From Paenibacillus sp. J5C2022 (lineage in GTDB: Bacteria; Bacillota; Bacilli; Paenibacillales; Paenibacillaceae): 64,000 bases of DNA. The stretch is taken from contig NZ_JAOQJC010000001.1 of the NCBI RefSeq assembly GCF_025567625.1, forward strand, positions 124,001-188,000, read 5' to 3'. Position numbers and translations under genes: made by a program. Positions 43,267-52,652 of the stretch are shown one piece after another. The notes below the pieces were generated by a model that was given only the letters and a program-made list of their open reading frames with translations, searched no databases and was not told where the DNA came from. How positions within the stretch are numbered: position 1 is the first letter of the stretch; each line of letters starts with the position of its first letter.

Positions 43267-44403
43267 TTGGAATTTATGATGGAGTACTTATCTTTTTTTG
43301 TCATACAGACTGACGGCGCCGAGGATTCCCCTTCCGCGGTCAAGCGATTCAAACACTTCGCGACTCTGGATGGGGACGAATACGAGGATAGCGAGCTGAA
43401 GTCCTTCCTCGACGGTGAATTCTCGCGTATTGTGAAGCGCAAGGCGGAGCGGAACCCCAATACCGCCAATCCGCCGACGAAGGTAGGGCGCTTCATGGTG
43501 GAGCCGGGGTACGAGCTGGGCAGCAATGGCAACTACAGCCTGTTCCAGAGATTGAGAGAGGCCGACAGCAAGGAGCGTTACCTGGGCATTGCTGACGAGC
43601 TTGTGCACATCTATCTGGATACGAGCGCCGTTCGAGGCGGCGCGTTCATCATCGCGAGATCGAAGCTGAATACATTCTTCGACGAGCCGTTCCTGTTCCT
43701 GCTGAAATGCGACTTCGAGCCGAAGATAGCGCGCATAGCGGATGAGAGAAGTCTTATCTCACATGTCGAGATGGCGATCAGCGCTAGGGGAATGAAGTCG
43801 ATTCAATATCCGCACATGCCCGAGGAAGGCGTGCTGGAGCCATGGGAGCTGAAAATTCATCAGGCGTCTCACGCCCGCTACTTCGAGGACTTCCTGAAAT
43901 TCGTATCTTATGAAAAGCCGCTGCCCGAGGTGATGGGCGAGCAGGTTGTGGAGATGGCCCATCAATTCATCGCAGACAGGTGGCAAGAGGAAGCGAGCAC
44001 CGAGCGCAGCGAGGCGGAGAATGCGGTGGAAGTATGGGCGGCAAGCGAGAAGCGGGAGCTGCAGGAGTGGTGGCCGCAGGAGCAGGTGCAGATCGCGGCG
44101 TCCGCACTGGTGGAGCAGAAGCCGGATCTTCCGTTCACGTTCAAGCTGGACGAGGTGACGGTGAAGGGACTGCTCTCCCACTTCGGCTCCTCGATCCACA
44201 TCGCCCGCCATAACGGCCGCTATGTCGTTGTAATTGAAGGGGGAGCGTTCCAGTTCGAGAAGGGCATGTCGCCGGTAGAGCTGCTGCAGCCGCAGGAGCT
44301 GGCGGATATTCTTCCCGTGATCGGCACTTCGACGCCGGATCGGGAACCGGCTGCAGACGCAGCGGATGCTCCAACTGCCAATGCAGACGATGTGCCTTGG
44401 TAA
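43267..44403 (+). CDS. DUF3900 domain-containing protein
   Basis: This soluble protein of about 378 residues matches a conserved Bacillales family (DUF3900 with a C-terminal extension). It has YLSFFVIQTDG at the start, DGDEYEDSELKSFLDGEFSR near residue 35, PTKVGRFMVEPGYELGSN near 72, DTSAVRGGAFIIARSKLN near 118 and a HMPEEGVLEPWELKIHQASH block near 182. A Glu-rich stretch and an Ala/Asp-rich tail follow. The function is unknown; the overall look recalls nucleoid-associated NdpA-like proteins, but this is weak. TTG 43267 or ATG 43276 are the plausible starts; a longer TTG frame at 43249 exists. Confidence 0.75.
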   Translation: MEFMMEYLSFFVIQTDGAEDSPSAVKRFKHFATLDGDEYEDSELKSFLDGEFSRIVKRKAERNPNTANPPTKVGRFMVEPGYELGSNGNYSLFQRLREADSKERYLGIADELVHIYLDTSAVRGGAFIIARSKLNTFFDEPFLFLLKCDFEPKIARIADERSLISHVEMAISARGMKSIQYPHMPEEGVLEPWELKIHQASHARYFEDFLKFVSYEKPLPEVMGEQVVEMAHQFIADRWQEEASTERSEAENAVEVWAASEKRELQEWWPQEQVQIAASALVEQKPDLPFTFKLDEVTVKGLLSHFGSSIHIARHNGRYVVVIEGGAFQFEKGMSPVELLQPQELADILPVIGTSTPDREPAADAADAPTANADDVPW

Positions 44404-44506
44404 TTGGTTGCGGATTGGCGAGTATGACTTGAGGGCTAGAGGGATAGGCTGAACTAAGGGGACAGGAGAAGATATGATCCGTCTCTGAAGGGAGCTATTC
44501 GCGCTT

Positions 44507-45817
44507 ATGGCGATCAAGTTGTTATTGTTCATTGTTCTGCTTGCTCTTACAGCATTTTTCGTAGCGACCGAATTCGCAATTATTCGTATGCGCGCAAGCC
44601 GCGTCCAGCAGCTGGTCGCGGAAGGCGCTCGCAATGCCCGAGCCGTCGAGAAGGTTACAAGCCATCTAGACGGCTATTTGTCTGCGTGCCAGCTGGGTAT
44701 TACAATTACGGCGCTGGGGTTGGGCTGGCTGGGCGAGCCGACGGTGGAGCAGATGCTGCATCCGTTGCTGCAGCATCTTCAGCTGGGACAGGAGACGGAG
44801 AAGATATTTACCTTTCTCGTTTCTTTCCTGCTCGTTACCTATTTGCATGTTGTGCTGGGAGAACTGGCTCCGAAGACGATAGCCATCATCCGTCCGGAAT
44901 GGGTGTCCAAGCTGACGGCCAAGCCGATCATATTTTTTTATCGGGTGATGTATCCATTCATCTGGCTGTTGAACGGCTCTGCGAACCGGCTTGTCCGGCT
45001 GGCTGGCTTCCAGCGGGTATCCGAGCATGAGGCGCATACCGAGGAGGAGATTCGGACGATCTTGTCCGAGAGCTATGAGAGCGGTCAAATCAACCGCAGC
45101 GAATACGGATACGTCAATCGCATCTTCGCATTCGATGAGCGTCTGGCAAGGGAAGTGATGGTACCCCGCACGGATATGGTCTGCCTCTACGTGGAGCATA
45201 CGCGGGAGCAGAATATCGCGATTATGAGGGAGGAGCAATATACGCGATTCCCGGTTGCCAGAGGCGACAAGGACAACATCGTCGGGATACTGAATACGAA
45301 GCGATTCTTCTTGTACGACGGAGAATTGGACCACGATGTACGCGAACTGCTGCAGCCCGCCTTGTCAATGCCGGAGGTGATGCCGATCAACAAGCTTCTG
45401 AAGCATATGCAACAGGAAGGTCTGCATATGGTCATTCTGCTGGACGAATACGGGGGGACGTCAGGCTTGTTGACGCTGGAGGATATTATTGAAGAAATTG
45501 TAGGGGAAATAAGAGACGAATTCGACGAAGACGAGGAGCGGGAAATCCAGCGTGTTCAACAGCAGCAATATATTGTGAACGGGAAAGCGTTGATCGCCGA
45601 CGTGAACGAGGTGTCCGGCTTGCATCTTCCCAATGATGAAGCGGATACGATCGGCGGCTGGCTGTACCATCAACAGCCCGAGTTGCCGGAAGGCGGCACA
45701 TGGCGTTATGATGGAGCCCGGTTTACCATATTGGACCGTGACGCGCACCGCATTCGCCGAATCGAAATTTTCACCGATTCTGCAGAAACTGAAATGAGTG
45801 AATACGGACATGCATAA
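44507..45817 (+). CDS. CNNM/CorC-type transporter (hemolysin family protein)
   Basis: The 436-residue protein has the DUF21/CNNM membrane domain with about four helices at residues 1-185 (FFVATEFAIIRMRASRVQQL, ITITALGLGWLGEP, HVVLGELAPKTIAI). A CBS pair follows at about 210-330 (VMVPRTDMVCL, YTRFPVARGDKDNIVG). A C-terminal CorC/HlyC domain (EADTIGGWLYHQQPELPEGG) closes the chain. These proteins are linked to Mg2+ or Co2+ efflux rather than true haemolysis. The C-terminal CBS loop LDEYGGTSGLLTLEDIIEEI is intact. It starts about 100 bases after the DUF3900 gene and precedes uppP by 45 bases. Confidence 0.92.
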   Translation: MAIKLLLFIVLLALTAFFVATEFAIIRMRASRVQQLVAEGARNARAVEKVTSHLDGYLSACQLGITITALGLGWLGEPTVEQMLHPLLQHLQLGQETEKIFTFLVSFLLVTYLHVVLGELAPKTIAIIRPEWVSKLTAKPIIFFYRVMYPFIWLLNGSANRLVRLAGFQRVSEHEAHTEEEIRTILSESYESGQINRSEYGYVNRIFAFDERLAREVMVPRTDMVCLYVEHTREQNIAIMREEQYTRFPVARGDKDNIVGILNTKRFFLYDGELDHDVRELLQPALSMPEVMPINKLLKHMQQEGLHMVILLDEYGGTSGLLTLEDIIEEIVGEIRDEFDEDEEREIQRVQQQQYIVNGKALIADVNEVSGLHLPNDEADTIGGWLYHQQPELPEGGTWRYDGARFTILDRDAHRIRRIEIFTDSAETEMSEYGHA

Positions 45818-45861
45818 GCTTGTATAGAGACTTGGCTGTACGGGCGAAGGAGTGTATGCCG

Positions 45862-46650
45862 ATGCAAGATTTGATTCATGCCATTGTGATGGGAATTGTG
45901 GAGGGACTAACGGAGTTTTTACCGGTATCGTCAACCGGACATCTTATTCTGACGGGAGAGCTGCTTGGGTTCCAGGGCGAACGCGCCAAGACGTTCGAGG
46001 TCGTCATTCAATTCGGAGCGGTGCTTGCCGTTCTCGTCCTGTATTGGCGAAGATTCCTGAAGCTGTTGAACTTCAGAATCGGCAAGGGAAGCGGGCTGAA
46101 TGCTTTGCATGTGGCGCTGGCGATGCTGCCGGCAAGTGCGGTAGCCGTCCTGTTGCATCGCATCATCAAGGAATTTCTGTTCGGACCGCAGACTGTACTA
46201 ATAGGACTTGTAGCAGGCGGCTTGCTTATGATTGCTGCGGATCGAAGCAAGCGGAAGATTGTCGCGGAAGAACTGGACGATATCACGTATGCGCAGGCAT
46301 TCGTCATCGGCTGCTTCCAGATGCTGGCGCTGTGGCCCGGTTTCTCGCGTTCCGGCTCGACCATATCGGGGGGCATACTGGCGGGCACGAGCCAGAAGGC
46401 AGCCGCCGAATTTACGTTTATCGTATCTGTTCCGATTATGGCAGGAGCCAGCATGGTCGATTTGCTAGGCAGCAAGGAATATTTGGTGAAGGAAGATGTG
46501 CTTCTCTTTCTGATTGGACTGCTCGCCGCTTTCATCGTAGCCATGATTGCCGTCGTCACGTTCATCAACCTGATGAAGCGGCTTCGCTTATCGTATTTTG
46601 CTTATTACCGCTTCGGCCTTGCGCTCCTGTTCTTCTTCCTCATGATGTGA
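45862..46650 (+). CDS. uppP: Undecaprenyl-diphosphatase
   Basis: The 262-residue membrane enzyme dephosphorylates undecaprenyl pyrophosphate to recycle the cell-wall lipid carrier, and its activity also gives low-level bacitracin resistance. Two active-site motifs are visible: EGLTEFLPVSSTGHLIL at residues 14-30, and PGFSRSGSTISGG near residue 158. Eight or so helices fit the family. ATG 45862 has AAGGAG nine bases upstream; ATG 45856 is too close to it. Confidence 0.95.
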   Translation: MQDLIHAIVMGIVEGLTEFLPVSSTGHLILTGELLGFQGERAKTFEVVIQFGAVLAVLVLYWRRFLKLLNFRIGKGSGLNALHVALAMLPASAVAVLLHRIIKEFLFGPQTVLIGLVAGGLLMIAADRSKRKIVAEELDDITYAQAFVIGCFQMLALWPGFSRSGSTISGGILAGTSQKAAAEFTFIVSVPIMAGASMVDLLGSKEYLVKEDVLLFLIGLLAAFIVAMIAVVTFINLMKRLRLSYFAYYRFGLALLFFFLMM

Positions 46651-46683
46651 CGCTGTACGATGCGCGACGCGAGCAACACCTGT

Positions 46684-46736
46684 AAAGGCATTCCCCGGCT
46701 TGTTCAGGACGAATTTTCACACGGGAAATGCCTTTT
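46684..46736. terminator. Terminator between uppP and the DUF3817 gene
   Basis: AAAGGCATTCCC and GGGAAATGCCTTTT pair with a one-base bulge over a 26-base loop. The A-rich 5' flank and T-rich 3' flank would let it serve both convergent genes. Confidence 0.6.
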
Positions 46737-46741
46737 GCGAT

Positions 46742-47035
46742 TTACACTTCATGCGACAGAAGCTTCTTGTCCAGTACGAAAGGGCCGAAGGGCAGGAAGG
46801 CCGCAATGATCGCGAGGGAAATTTTGCTAAGGGACCAGCGATGCACGATGGTCACATGAGCGACTGCCAGCATATACAAGATGAAAAGAACGCCGTGCAG
46901 AGCACCTACCACCGTTACGGCTTCGTGAATATGGGCCCAATACTTCAGTGGCATTGCAATTAATAACAGAACAAGAAAAGACAGTCCCTCAAAAAAACCG
47001 ATAAAACGAAGTCTTGCCAGCGGTGATTTCAACAT
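46742..47035 (-). CDS. DUF3817 family membrane protein
   Basis: The 97-residue protein has three helices and the family pattern GFFEGLSFLVLLLIAMPLKY near residue 13, HEAVTVVGALHGVLFILYML near residue 37 and a final FLPFGPFVLDKKL. Function is unknown. It lies downstream of the tetR-like gene on the same strand with 33 bases between them, so the two may share a transcript. It converges with uppP. Confidence 0.85.
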   Translation of the reverse strand: MLKSPLARLRFIGFFEGLSFLVLLLIAMPLKYWAHIHEAVTVVGALHGVLFILYMLAVAHVTIVHRWSLSKISLAIIAAFLPFGPFVLDKKLLSHEV

Positions 47036-47068
47036 GAATGTTCCTCCTGGTACTTATAATGGTATGAA

Positions 47069-47686
47069 TTATTGGCGAGGAGCGAGTCCACGCCATAATA
47101 ATTGTACGATTTCTTCAGCGGATTGATCCACTGATTTCCGTTCGTTGATCACTTCCTTGCGGTTGCGGACAGTCAGCAAGGCAGTATAGACATGTGACAG
47201 CAACTTGGGGTCGCAAGGCGCTATCTCGCCTTCATCGATCGCCCGCCGGAATACCTCCTCCAACAGGGTATGGAGCGATTGTTCGGCAGCACGAATGTTG
47301 CACACTTGCTCCTCCGTCAATTCCGTTGAAGCTTCTCTCATCATAGACTCGAATTCGATATGTGCATTGGACATGAAGCGCTGCGCAACCGTAAGAAGCC
47401 GATCCTGAAGCGAGCCCGGACCGCTCATAATCGCGGCCGTCTGATCATGGGCGATCTTCAGTACGAGCAGCAGGCATTCCGTGAACAATACAGCTTTATT
47501 ATTGAAGTAATAGTAGACGCTCGCTTTCGTCAGGCCGCAAGCTTTGGCGACTGCGACCAGCGACACCTTCTCATAGCCGTGCTCCATGAACAGATAGGAT
47601 GCGGTACGCAATATTTGGGTCATCGTATGCGACGAGCCCGAAGCTTTGGGGCGTCCCGGTTTTCGCTTGTGTTGCTCTTGTTGCAT
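47069..47686 (-). CDS. TetR/AcrR family transcriptional regulator
   Basis: The 205-residue protein begins with a basic arm KRKPGRPKASG and a TetR helix-turn-helix (ILRTASYLFMEHGYEKVSLV, then GLTKASVYYYFNNKAVLF, about residues 27-67). The C-terminal ligand domain is variable. Divergent transcription from the MMPL exporter 130 bases away makes that gene its likely target. The minus-strand start at 47686 has GGAGG eight bases before it; an ATG five codons earlier overlaps the ribosome site. Confidence 0.9.
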   Translation of the reverse strand: MQQEQHKRKPGRPKASGSSHTMTQILRTASYLFMEHGYEKVSLVAVAKACGLTKASVYYYFNNKAVLFTECLLLVLKIAHDQTAAIMSGPGSLQDRLLTVAQRFMSNAHIEFESMMREASTELTEEQVCNIRAAEQSLHTLLEEVFRRAIDEGEIAPCDPKLLSHVYTALLTVRNRKEVINERKSVDQSAEEIVQLLWRGLAPRQ

Positions 47687-47726
47687 CAATTGAACCTCCA
47701 TTCATTAAAAGGACACAAATTCGCAG

Positions 47727-47758
47727 TTGATTAATTAACCTTCCGGTATATATAATTA
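47727..47758 (+). promoter_or_regulatory. Promoter and candidate TetR operator between the divergent genes
   Basis: TTGATT (47727-47732) and TATAAT (47751-47756) are 18 bases apart and would drive the MMPL gene. TTAATTA (47731-47737) and TAATTAA (47752-47758) are inverted and straddle the spacer, a layout expected for a repressor site. The half-sites are AT-rich, so the operator call is tentative. Confidence 0.5.
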
Positions 47759-47817
47759 AACTGTCTCATGTAGTTATTGTATAGGAAAATGTTAATGATG
47801 TGAAATGGAGGATGATC

Positions 47818-50049
47818 ATGATGTTGGAACGCATAGGCGGATGGATAACCGGACCGAAGGGGCGATGGGTTACCTTTCTCGTATGGATTGCAGCGGCAGT
47901 TCTGTTAACGCTGACTTTGCCCGCAGTGGGGGATGAGGAGAAGAACAACGCTCCAAACCTGTTGCCTGACAGTCCTTCCGTCGTCGCGGACGAATTGATG
48001 AACCGTTATTTCCCGGATGCATCAGGTGTTCCGGCACTGCTCGTCTGGCATCGCGCCGATGGCTTGACGGAGAAAGATTACAGCGATATGCAGCAGTTGA
48101 CGGCAAGGCTGGCGAATGAGCCGCTGGAAGCGCAAGGAGAGTTGATTCCGCTTGATCGAATGCCGTTGCCGGCGCTCATCTCGCTTGCTTCCGAGGACGG
48201 GACCACCTTTGTGCAGCCGATCGCCTTCCGCGAAGGAACGGATACCGAGATCTTAAAGCATAATTTAGAGAAACTCCAGAATATGGTGAGGGAAATTGCG
48301 GGGCACGATCCGTTCGCGCAGGACATTGGGGACGGCAGCCAATTAAGCATCAGAATTAGCGGACCTGTCGGCATCTTCGTCGATGCGACCGATCTGTTCA
48401 AAAATGCCGATTTTGTTCTTCTTATGGCAACCGTTATCCTTGTGCTCGTGTTGCTGCTCCTCATCTACCGATCTCCCATTCTGGCGATCATCCCGCTGAT
48501 CGGTGTCGGATTCGCCTATATGGTAACGAGCCCGCTGCTTGGCGCGATGGCGAGCGAAGGTTGGATTATCGTCGATTCGCAAGCGATAGCGATCATGACA
48601 GTGCTGTTATTCGGCGCCGGTACCGATTACTGTCTCTTCTTCATTACCAGATTCAGGCAGGAGCTGACTTTGGTGGAGAGCCGCAGAGAGGCGCTGCGCC
48701 GTTCCTTCAAAGGGGCCTCCGGAGCGATTGCGATGAGCGGCTTCACGGTTGTGTTATCCTTGCTTGCATTGCTAGCCGCCCATTACGGTGCCTATGACCG
48801 GTTCGCGGTACCGTTCAGCTTGTCCATTCTCATCATGGGCATTGCAAGCTTGACGCTTGTACCGGCGCTATTGGCCATAATCGGCCGCGCTTCTTTCTTC
48901 CCGTTCATTCCGCGCACGGAAGCGGAAGCCGGACGGAGAGCGGCGCAGCGGGGCCAATCGTATCGCCGGCCCGATCCGGAGAAGAAGCTGGGGACGAAGA
49001 TAGGCAAGCTCGTCGTGACGAGGCCATGGGCTGTCATCGCTGCGACTGTCGTGCTGCTGGGCATCTTGGCCGGGTTCGTACCGGGCATCAAATATTCCTA
49101 CGACTTGTTGTCTGGTTTCCCGGAGGATATGCCTTCACGACAAGGATTCGCTACGATAGGAGAAGCCTTCCCGCAAGGCGAGTTAGCGCCTGTAACGGTA
49201 ATGGTGAAGTCGGAAGCCAGTAGAGAGAAAGTGGCTGATGCGTTGCGTGGCATGCCGCTTGTGGCTGAAGCGGATGATGCGGTTCAGAGCGGTGTGGATG
49301 AAGCTTACGCATCCTATCGCGTCATTCTGGACACCAATCCTTATTCTCTGGAAGCGATGGAGACGATTCCGAAGCTTAGAGCGGCAGCCTCCGAAGCGTT
49401 GGGACAAGGCGGTGCGGAAGACGCTGCCGACCTGGTGTGGATCGCAGGCGCTACCGCGCAGCAATACGACGACAAGGCGCTCCAGGATCGGGATAATGCA
49501 GTAATCATTCCGCTCGTCATCGGACTCATCATGCTGTTGCTGCTTCTGTACTTACGCTCTGTGACAGCAACGCTGTACTTGGTAGCGACGGTGCTGTTGT
49601 CTTATGCGGCCGCACTCGGACTTGGCTGGATTATTCTCCATCATCTAATGGGCTTCGACAGCATTCAAGGATCGATTCCGCTGTATGCCTTCGTATTTCT
49701 TATAGCGCTGGGCGAGGATTACAACATCTTCATGATCTCAAGCATATGGCAGAAGAGGAAGCGGATGCCGCTGCTGCAAGCCATCAAGGAAGGAGTTAGC
49801 GATACAGGCGGGGTTATCACTTCCGCCGGGCTGATTCTTGCCGCCACCTTCGCTGTGCTTGCGACGCTTCCGCTGCAGGTGCTGGTGCAGTTCGGACTCA
49901 TTACTGCGATTGGCGTGCTGATGGATACATTCATCGTAAGGCCATTCCTTGTTCCTGCAATTACCGCCGTGCTGGGCAGATGGGCGTTCTGGCCGGCGAA
50001 GGAGAAGAAAGTGGATTCTGCGGCAAGGGCTGAAGCAGCGGAGCGATAA
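47818..50049 (+). CDS. MMPL family (RND superfamily) transporter
   Basis: The 743-residue protein has the internal duplication of MMPL exporters: a first helix, an extracytoplasmic loop of about 150 residues, then five helices, repeated once. The charged membrane motifs FGAGTDYCLFFITRFRQEL near residue 265 and LGEDYNIFMISSIWQ near residue 637 mark the proton-relay helices. Substrates may be lipids or drugs. It is a single-component exporter under likely control of the divergent TetR regulator. GGAGG lies six bases before ATG 47818; a GTG at 47800 in frame is less likely. Confidence 0.92.
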   Translation: MMLERIGGWITGPKGRWVTFLVWIAAAVLLTLTLPAVGDEEKNNAPNLLPDSPSVVADELMNRYFPDASGVPALLVWHRADGLTEKDYSDMQQLTARLANEPLEAQGELIPLDRMPLPALISLASEDGTTFVQPIAFREGTDTEILKHNLEKLQNMVREIAGHDPFAQDIGDGSQLSIRISGPVGIFVDATDLFKNADFVLLMATVILVLVLLLLIYRSPILAIIPLIGVGFAYMVTSPLLGAMASEGWIIVDSQAIAIMTVLLFGAGTDYCLFFITRFRQELTLVESRREALRRSFKGASGAIAMSGFTVVLSLLALLAAHYGAYDRFAVPFSLSILIMGIASLTLVPALLAIIGRASFFPFIPRTEAEAGRRAAQRGQSYRRPDPEKKLGTKIGKLVVTRPWAVIAATVVLLGILAGFVPGIKYSYDLLSGFPEDMPSRQGFATIGEAFPQGELAPVTVMVKSEASREKVADALRGMPLVAEADDAVQSGVDEAYASYRVILDTNPYSLEAMETIPKLRAAASEALGQGGAEDAADLVWIAGATAQQYDDKALQDRDNAVIIPLVIGLIMLLLLLYLRSVTATLYLVATVLLSYAAALGLGWIILHHLMGFDSIQGSIPLYAFVFLIALGEDYNIFMISSIWQKRKRMPLLQAIKEGVSDTGGVITSAGLILAATFAVLATLPLQVLVQFGLITAIGVLMDTFIVRPFLVPAITAVLGRWAFWPAKEKKVDSAARAEAAER

Positions 50050-50132
50050 ACTGCAACATTATCCCATTGCGCATCGTTAATAAGATGCAGTGAGACATAT
50101 CGTAACAAAGCGTAATGGGGGATGCAGTGAAT

Positions 50133-50711
50133 ATGAGAAAATTGCGTTGGTTACCGGTGCTGTTGGCTATCGTGCTGTTGACCGGGAGCTTCGCCTTCCG
50201 CTCGGATCGCGCGTATGCATGCAGCTGCGCTATGCCGGAAAGCGTGGAGAAAGCCAAAAACAAAAGCCATGCGGTGTTCGAAGGGACCGTAACGGAAAGG
50301 AAGGAAAAAGGCGGACTGTTCACCAAGTCTTCGGCCGATCCTGTGGAATATAGGTTCCGGGTCCATCGGGTATGGAAGGGAAAAGTAGCTTCTTCAATTA
50401 AGGTCGTATCCAGCGCCGACGAGGCTTCATGCGGATTTCAGTTCGAAGACGGCCTTAAATATGTGGTGTTCGCTTATACGACCGGCGATCAACTGGAAGT
50501 CAGCTTGTGCAGCAGAACGGCGAAAGCGAGTGACGCTTCCGCCGTCATTGGCGAGCTGGAGCAGTTGGGTCACAGCTCCGTTCCGCCGGTGCCACAGGCC
50601 GGAGAAGCTTCGGGCAAATCAAGTCTGTGGTGGATCGCCGCCATCACGCTTCTGGCAGCAGCAATATTCTTCTTGCTTGTAATGACGATTCGCAGAAGAA
50701 AGATCAGATGA
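50133..50711 (+). CDS. TIMP-like (netrin-fold) membrane-anchored protein
   Basis: The 192-residue protein has a signal peptide ending near AYACSCAMPES. The mature protein would start with the paired Cys-Ser-Cys typical of tissue-inhibitor-of-metalloproteinase-like domains. AVFEGTVTERKE, EYRFRVHRVWKG and SSADEASCGFQFEDGLKYVV fit the OB-type netrin fold. A C-terminal helix near residues 165-187 with a basic tail anchors it. Bacterial members have no proven inhibitory role. It overlaps the convergent permease gene by eight bases at their ends. GTG 50127 is an alternative start. Confidence 0.78.
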   Translation: MRKLRWLPVLLAIVLLTGSFAFRSDRAYACSCAMPESVEKAKNKSHAVFEGTVTERKEKGGLFTKSSADPVEYRFRVHRVWKGKVASSIKVVSSADEASCGFQFEDGLKYVVFAYTTGDQLEVSLCSRTAKASDASAVIGELEQLGHSSVPPVPQAGEASGKSSLWWIAAITLLAAAIFFLLVMTIRRRKIR

Positions 50712-52122
50712 GGAAGATGGCCACAATCGTCGTAACTGCAAGACCGATAATGACCGGCTTCAGATTGCGTCTGGCCAGTTCGAACGGACTGACCCCGCAT
50801 ATGGCAGCTGCCGGTATGAGCGCCCATGGGATAATCGTGCCGCCGCCTACCCATATAGCGGCTACTTGGCCTAGCGCCGTGAGCGTGTCGATACCGGAGC
50901 CGATCGCATGGCCGAACAGCTGAGCGATGGAGCCGGCAAGCGAGATGCCAGAGAAGCCGGAGCCGTCGAGCCCCGTAATGGCGCCGACCACTGTCAACGT
51001 TACGGCGCTGACAACATCGTTGACAGGTACGGCATGGGCAAGACCGACGCCCAGGTCGTTCACGATGCCGCCGGATGACTGGGGAAGCTGCTCTCCGAAG
51101 AGCGAGAAGAAGCCGGCATCGCCCAGATAGAAGAAGGCGGCGATCGGAATGACCGGACCGAATACCCGGAATCCGAACAGGAAGCCTTCGATCAGATACG
51201 CGGTCGTTCGCTCCAAGCCACGACCGCGGTGGGTCAGCATCGTGACAAGCAGCATGATGATAATTGCCGTTCCCCCGATGAGGGCGGTAGCGTCTCCGCC
51301 TTGCAGATTCAGCGCAAGCATGAGCGCGACATCGGCTGCGAACAGGATGGGAATGAGGACGGCGAGCAGACGCTTCGTAGCGAGAGACAGATGATCGGCC
51401 GCATCATCGTCACTGCCTTGGCTGGACGCAGCGCCAGTGAGCGGACGGGTATCTTCCACGAGTCCGTCCCGCCATCGTCCCAGCCGTTGATCCCGCTTCA
51501 TCATCCAGTAAGCTGCGATGGTCGTGACGACTCCCATAACGATGACAAGCGGTATGCTTGCCGTCATGACATCGCTGACTGCGATGCCGGCGGCGTCCGC
51601 AGTAAGCTTGGGTGCCCCTTGAATAATGAAATCGCTGGAAAGCGCAATGCCATGGCCGAACAGGTTCATGGCTACTGCCGCTCCCAGAGCCGGTAGTCCG
51701 ACCCTTACCGCAACCGGCAGAAGCACCGCGCCAATGAGCGCGACGGCAGGAGAAGGCCAGAAAAACCAGGAAACGATCATCATGATGATGCCGATTCCCC
51801 AAAAAGCCAATGAAGGCGTTCTCAAAAATCGGGTGAAGGGGCTGATCATAATCTCGTTAATGCCCGTACGGATCAATATCCGGCTTAATGCAACAATGAT
51901 GGAAATGATCAGAATCGTGCTGATCAGCTCCTTAATCGCATAGATAAAGCTATCGAATATGCCGCTGACGGACCCTTCTATGGATGTCGTGGCGAGCAGG
52001 CCGATGCCAAATATCCCTGCGATACAGATAAGCGTCGTATCGCGGCGCATAATCATAAAACCGATAATCAATAAAATAAAGGATAAATAGACCCAGTGCA
52101 AAGCTGTCAATTCCAGTGTCAT
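50704..52122 (-). CDS. Multi-helix permease, ion-transporter-like superfamily
   Basis: The 472-residue protein has about 12-13 hydrophobic helices, paired re-entrant-like glycine-rich segments (GHGIALSSDFIIQGAPKL near residue 155; GLDGSGFSGISLAGSIAQLF near 390), and a hydrophilic loop near residue 225. This layout recalls GntP/DcuC/citrate-type carriers of the ion transporter superfamily, but no substrate motif is recognisable. On the minus strand AGAGGAG lies seven bases before ATG 52122. It is transcribed away from the small gene at 52324, with a poly-G tract in the shared upstream region. Confidence 0.7.
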   Translation of the reverse strand: MTLELTALHWVYLSFILLIIGFMIMRRDTTLICIAGIFGIGLLATTSIEGSVSGIFDSFIYAIKELISTILIISIIVALSRILIRTGINEIMISPFTRFLRTPSLAFWGIGIIMMIVSWFFWPSPAVALIGAVLLPVAVRVGLPALGAAVAMNLFGHGIALSSDFIIQGAPKLTADAAGIAVSDVMTASIPLVIVMGVVTTIAAYWMMKRDQRLGRWRDGLVEDTRPLTGAASSQGSDDDAADHLSLATKRLLAVLIPILFAADVALMLALNLQGGDATALIGGTAIIIMLLVTMLTHRGRGLERTTAYLIEGFLFGFRVFGPVIPIAAFFYLGDAGFFSLFGEQLPQSSGGIVNDLGVGLAHAVPVNDVVSAVTLTVVGAITGLDGSGFSGISLAGSIAQLFGHAIGSGIDTLTALGQVAAIWVGGGTIIPWALIPAAAICGVSPFELARRNLKPVIIGLAVTTIVAIFLI

Positions 52123-52219
52123 ACAAATACTCCTCTCACAGCATAGACGGCTGTCACGCATCATGGCCGTATTGCAGTCTATGCAGCTGTGCGGGCATGG
52201 GTTCGGCAGGAGCGGATAC

Positions 52220-52231
52220 GGGGGGGGGGGG
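52220..52231 (+). repeat. Poly-G tract of 12
   Basis: Twelve G residues in a row lie in the 200-base gap between two divergent genes, about 98 bases from the permease start and 28 bases before the -35 box of the next promoter. Tracts this long are prone to slippage. Confidence 0.9.
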
Positions 52232-52258
52232 CGAAGGGCCGCTTAGTGGCAGCATTGC

Positions 52259-52287
52259 TTGTATTGCCCAAAGGCTCCCGTTATACT
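52259..52287 (+). promoter_or_regulatory. Sigma-A promoter for the small gene at 52324
   Basis: TTGTAT (52259-52264) and TATACT (52282-52287) are separated by 17 bases, 37 bases before the start codon. Confidence 0.65.
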
Positions 52288-52323
52288 TAAGTACAGAAGA
52301 TGGAGCAAGAAGGAGTGACGCGC

Positions 52324-52590
52324 ATGAAAATAGAAATCGTAGAAGCATCATTGCGCCATAGCGAAGAAGACGGATATATCGGCAAGCTGATTCTTGCCGT
52401 AGAGGGACACAGCCAGGATTATGAGATGACGCTGCATAGCAAGAAGGGACGGGACTGGGGGTACGGCTTGTTCTTCCGGGAAGGTTCCGGCGATGAAGAG
52501 CAGCTGCTGGCTTTGGAGGATGAGATCGAGGAGAACGATGATTTGTTCTACCGTCTCGTTGGCGCGGTCAAGGAGATGAGTCCCGCATAG
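52324..52590 (+). CDS. Conserved small acidic protein of unknown function
   Basis: The 88-residue protein starts MKIEIVEASLRHSEEDGYIG and ends in a very acidic segment (ALEDEIEENDDLFYRLV). No catalytic motif is visible. It looks like a conserved Paenibacillus hypothetical protein rather than a chance frame, with an AAGGAG ribosome site nine bases before ATG 52324, its own promoter and a terminator. No membrane segment or signal peptide is seen. Confidence 0.75.
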   Translation: MKIEIVEASLRHSEEDGYIGKLILAVEGHSQDYEMTLHSKKGRDWGYGLFFREGSGDEEQLLALEDEIEENDDLFYRLVGAVKEMSPA

Positions 52591-52608
52591 ATCGCTGTGA
52601 ACACGAAT

Positions 52609-52641
52609 AAGCACATTCCACCATAGTGGCGGAATGTGCTT
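52609..52641. terminator. Bidirectional terminator-like hairpin
   Basis: AAGCACATTCC and GGAATGTGCTT form an 11-bp perfect stem between two convergent genes, with a small CCAC/GTGG inner pairing. T-rich flanks are short. Confidence 0.7.
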
Positions 52642-52652
52642 CGTCTTACAAG

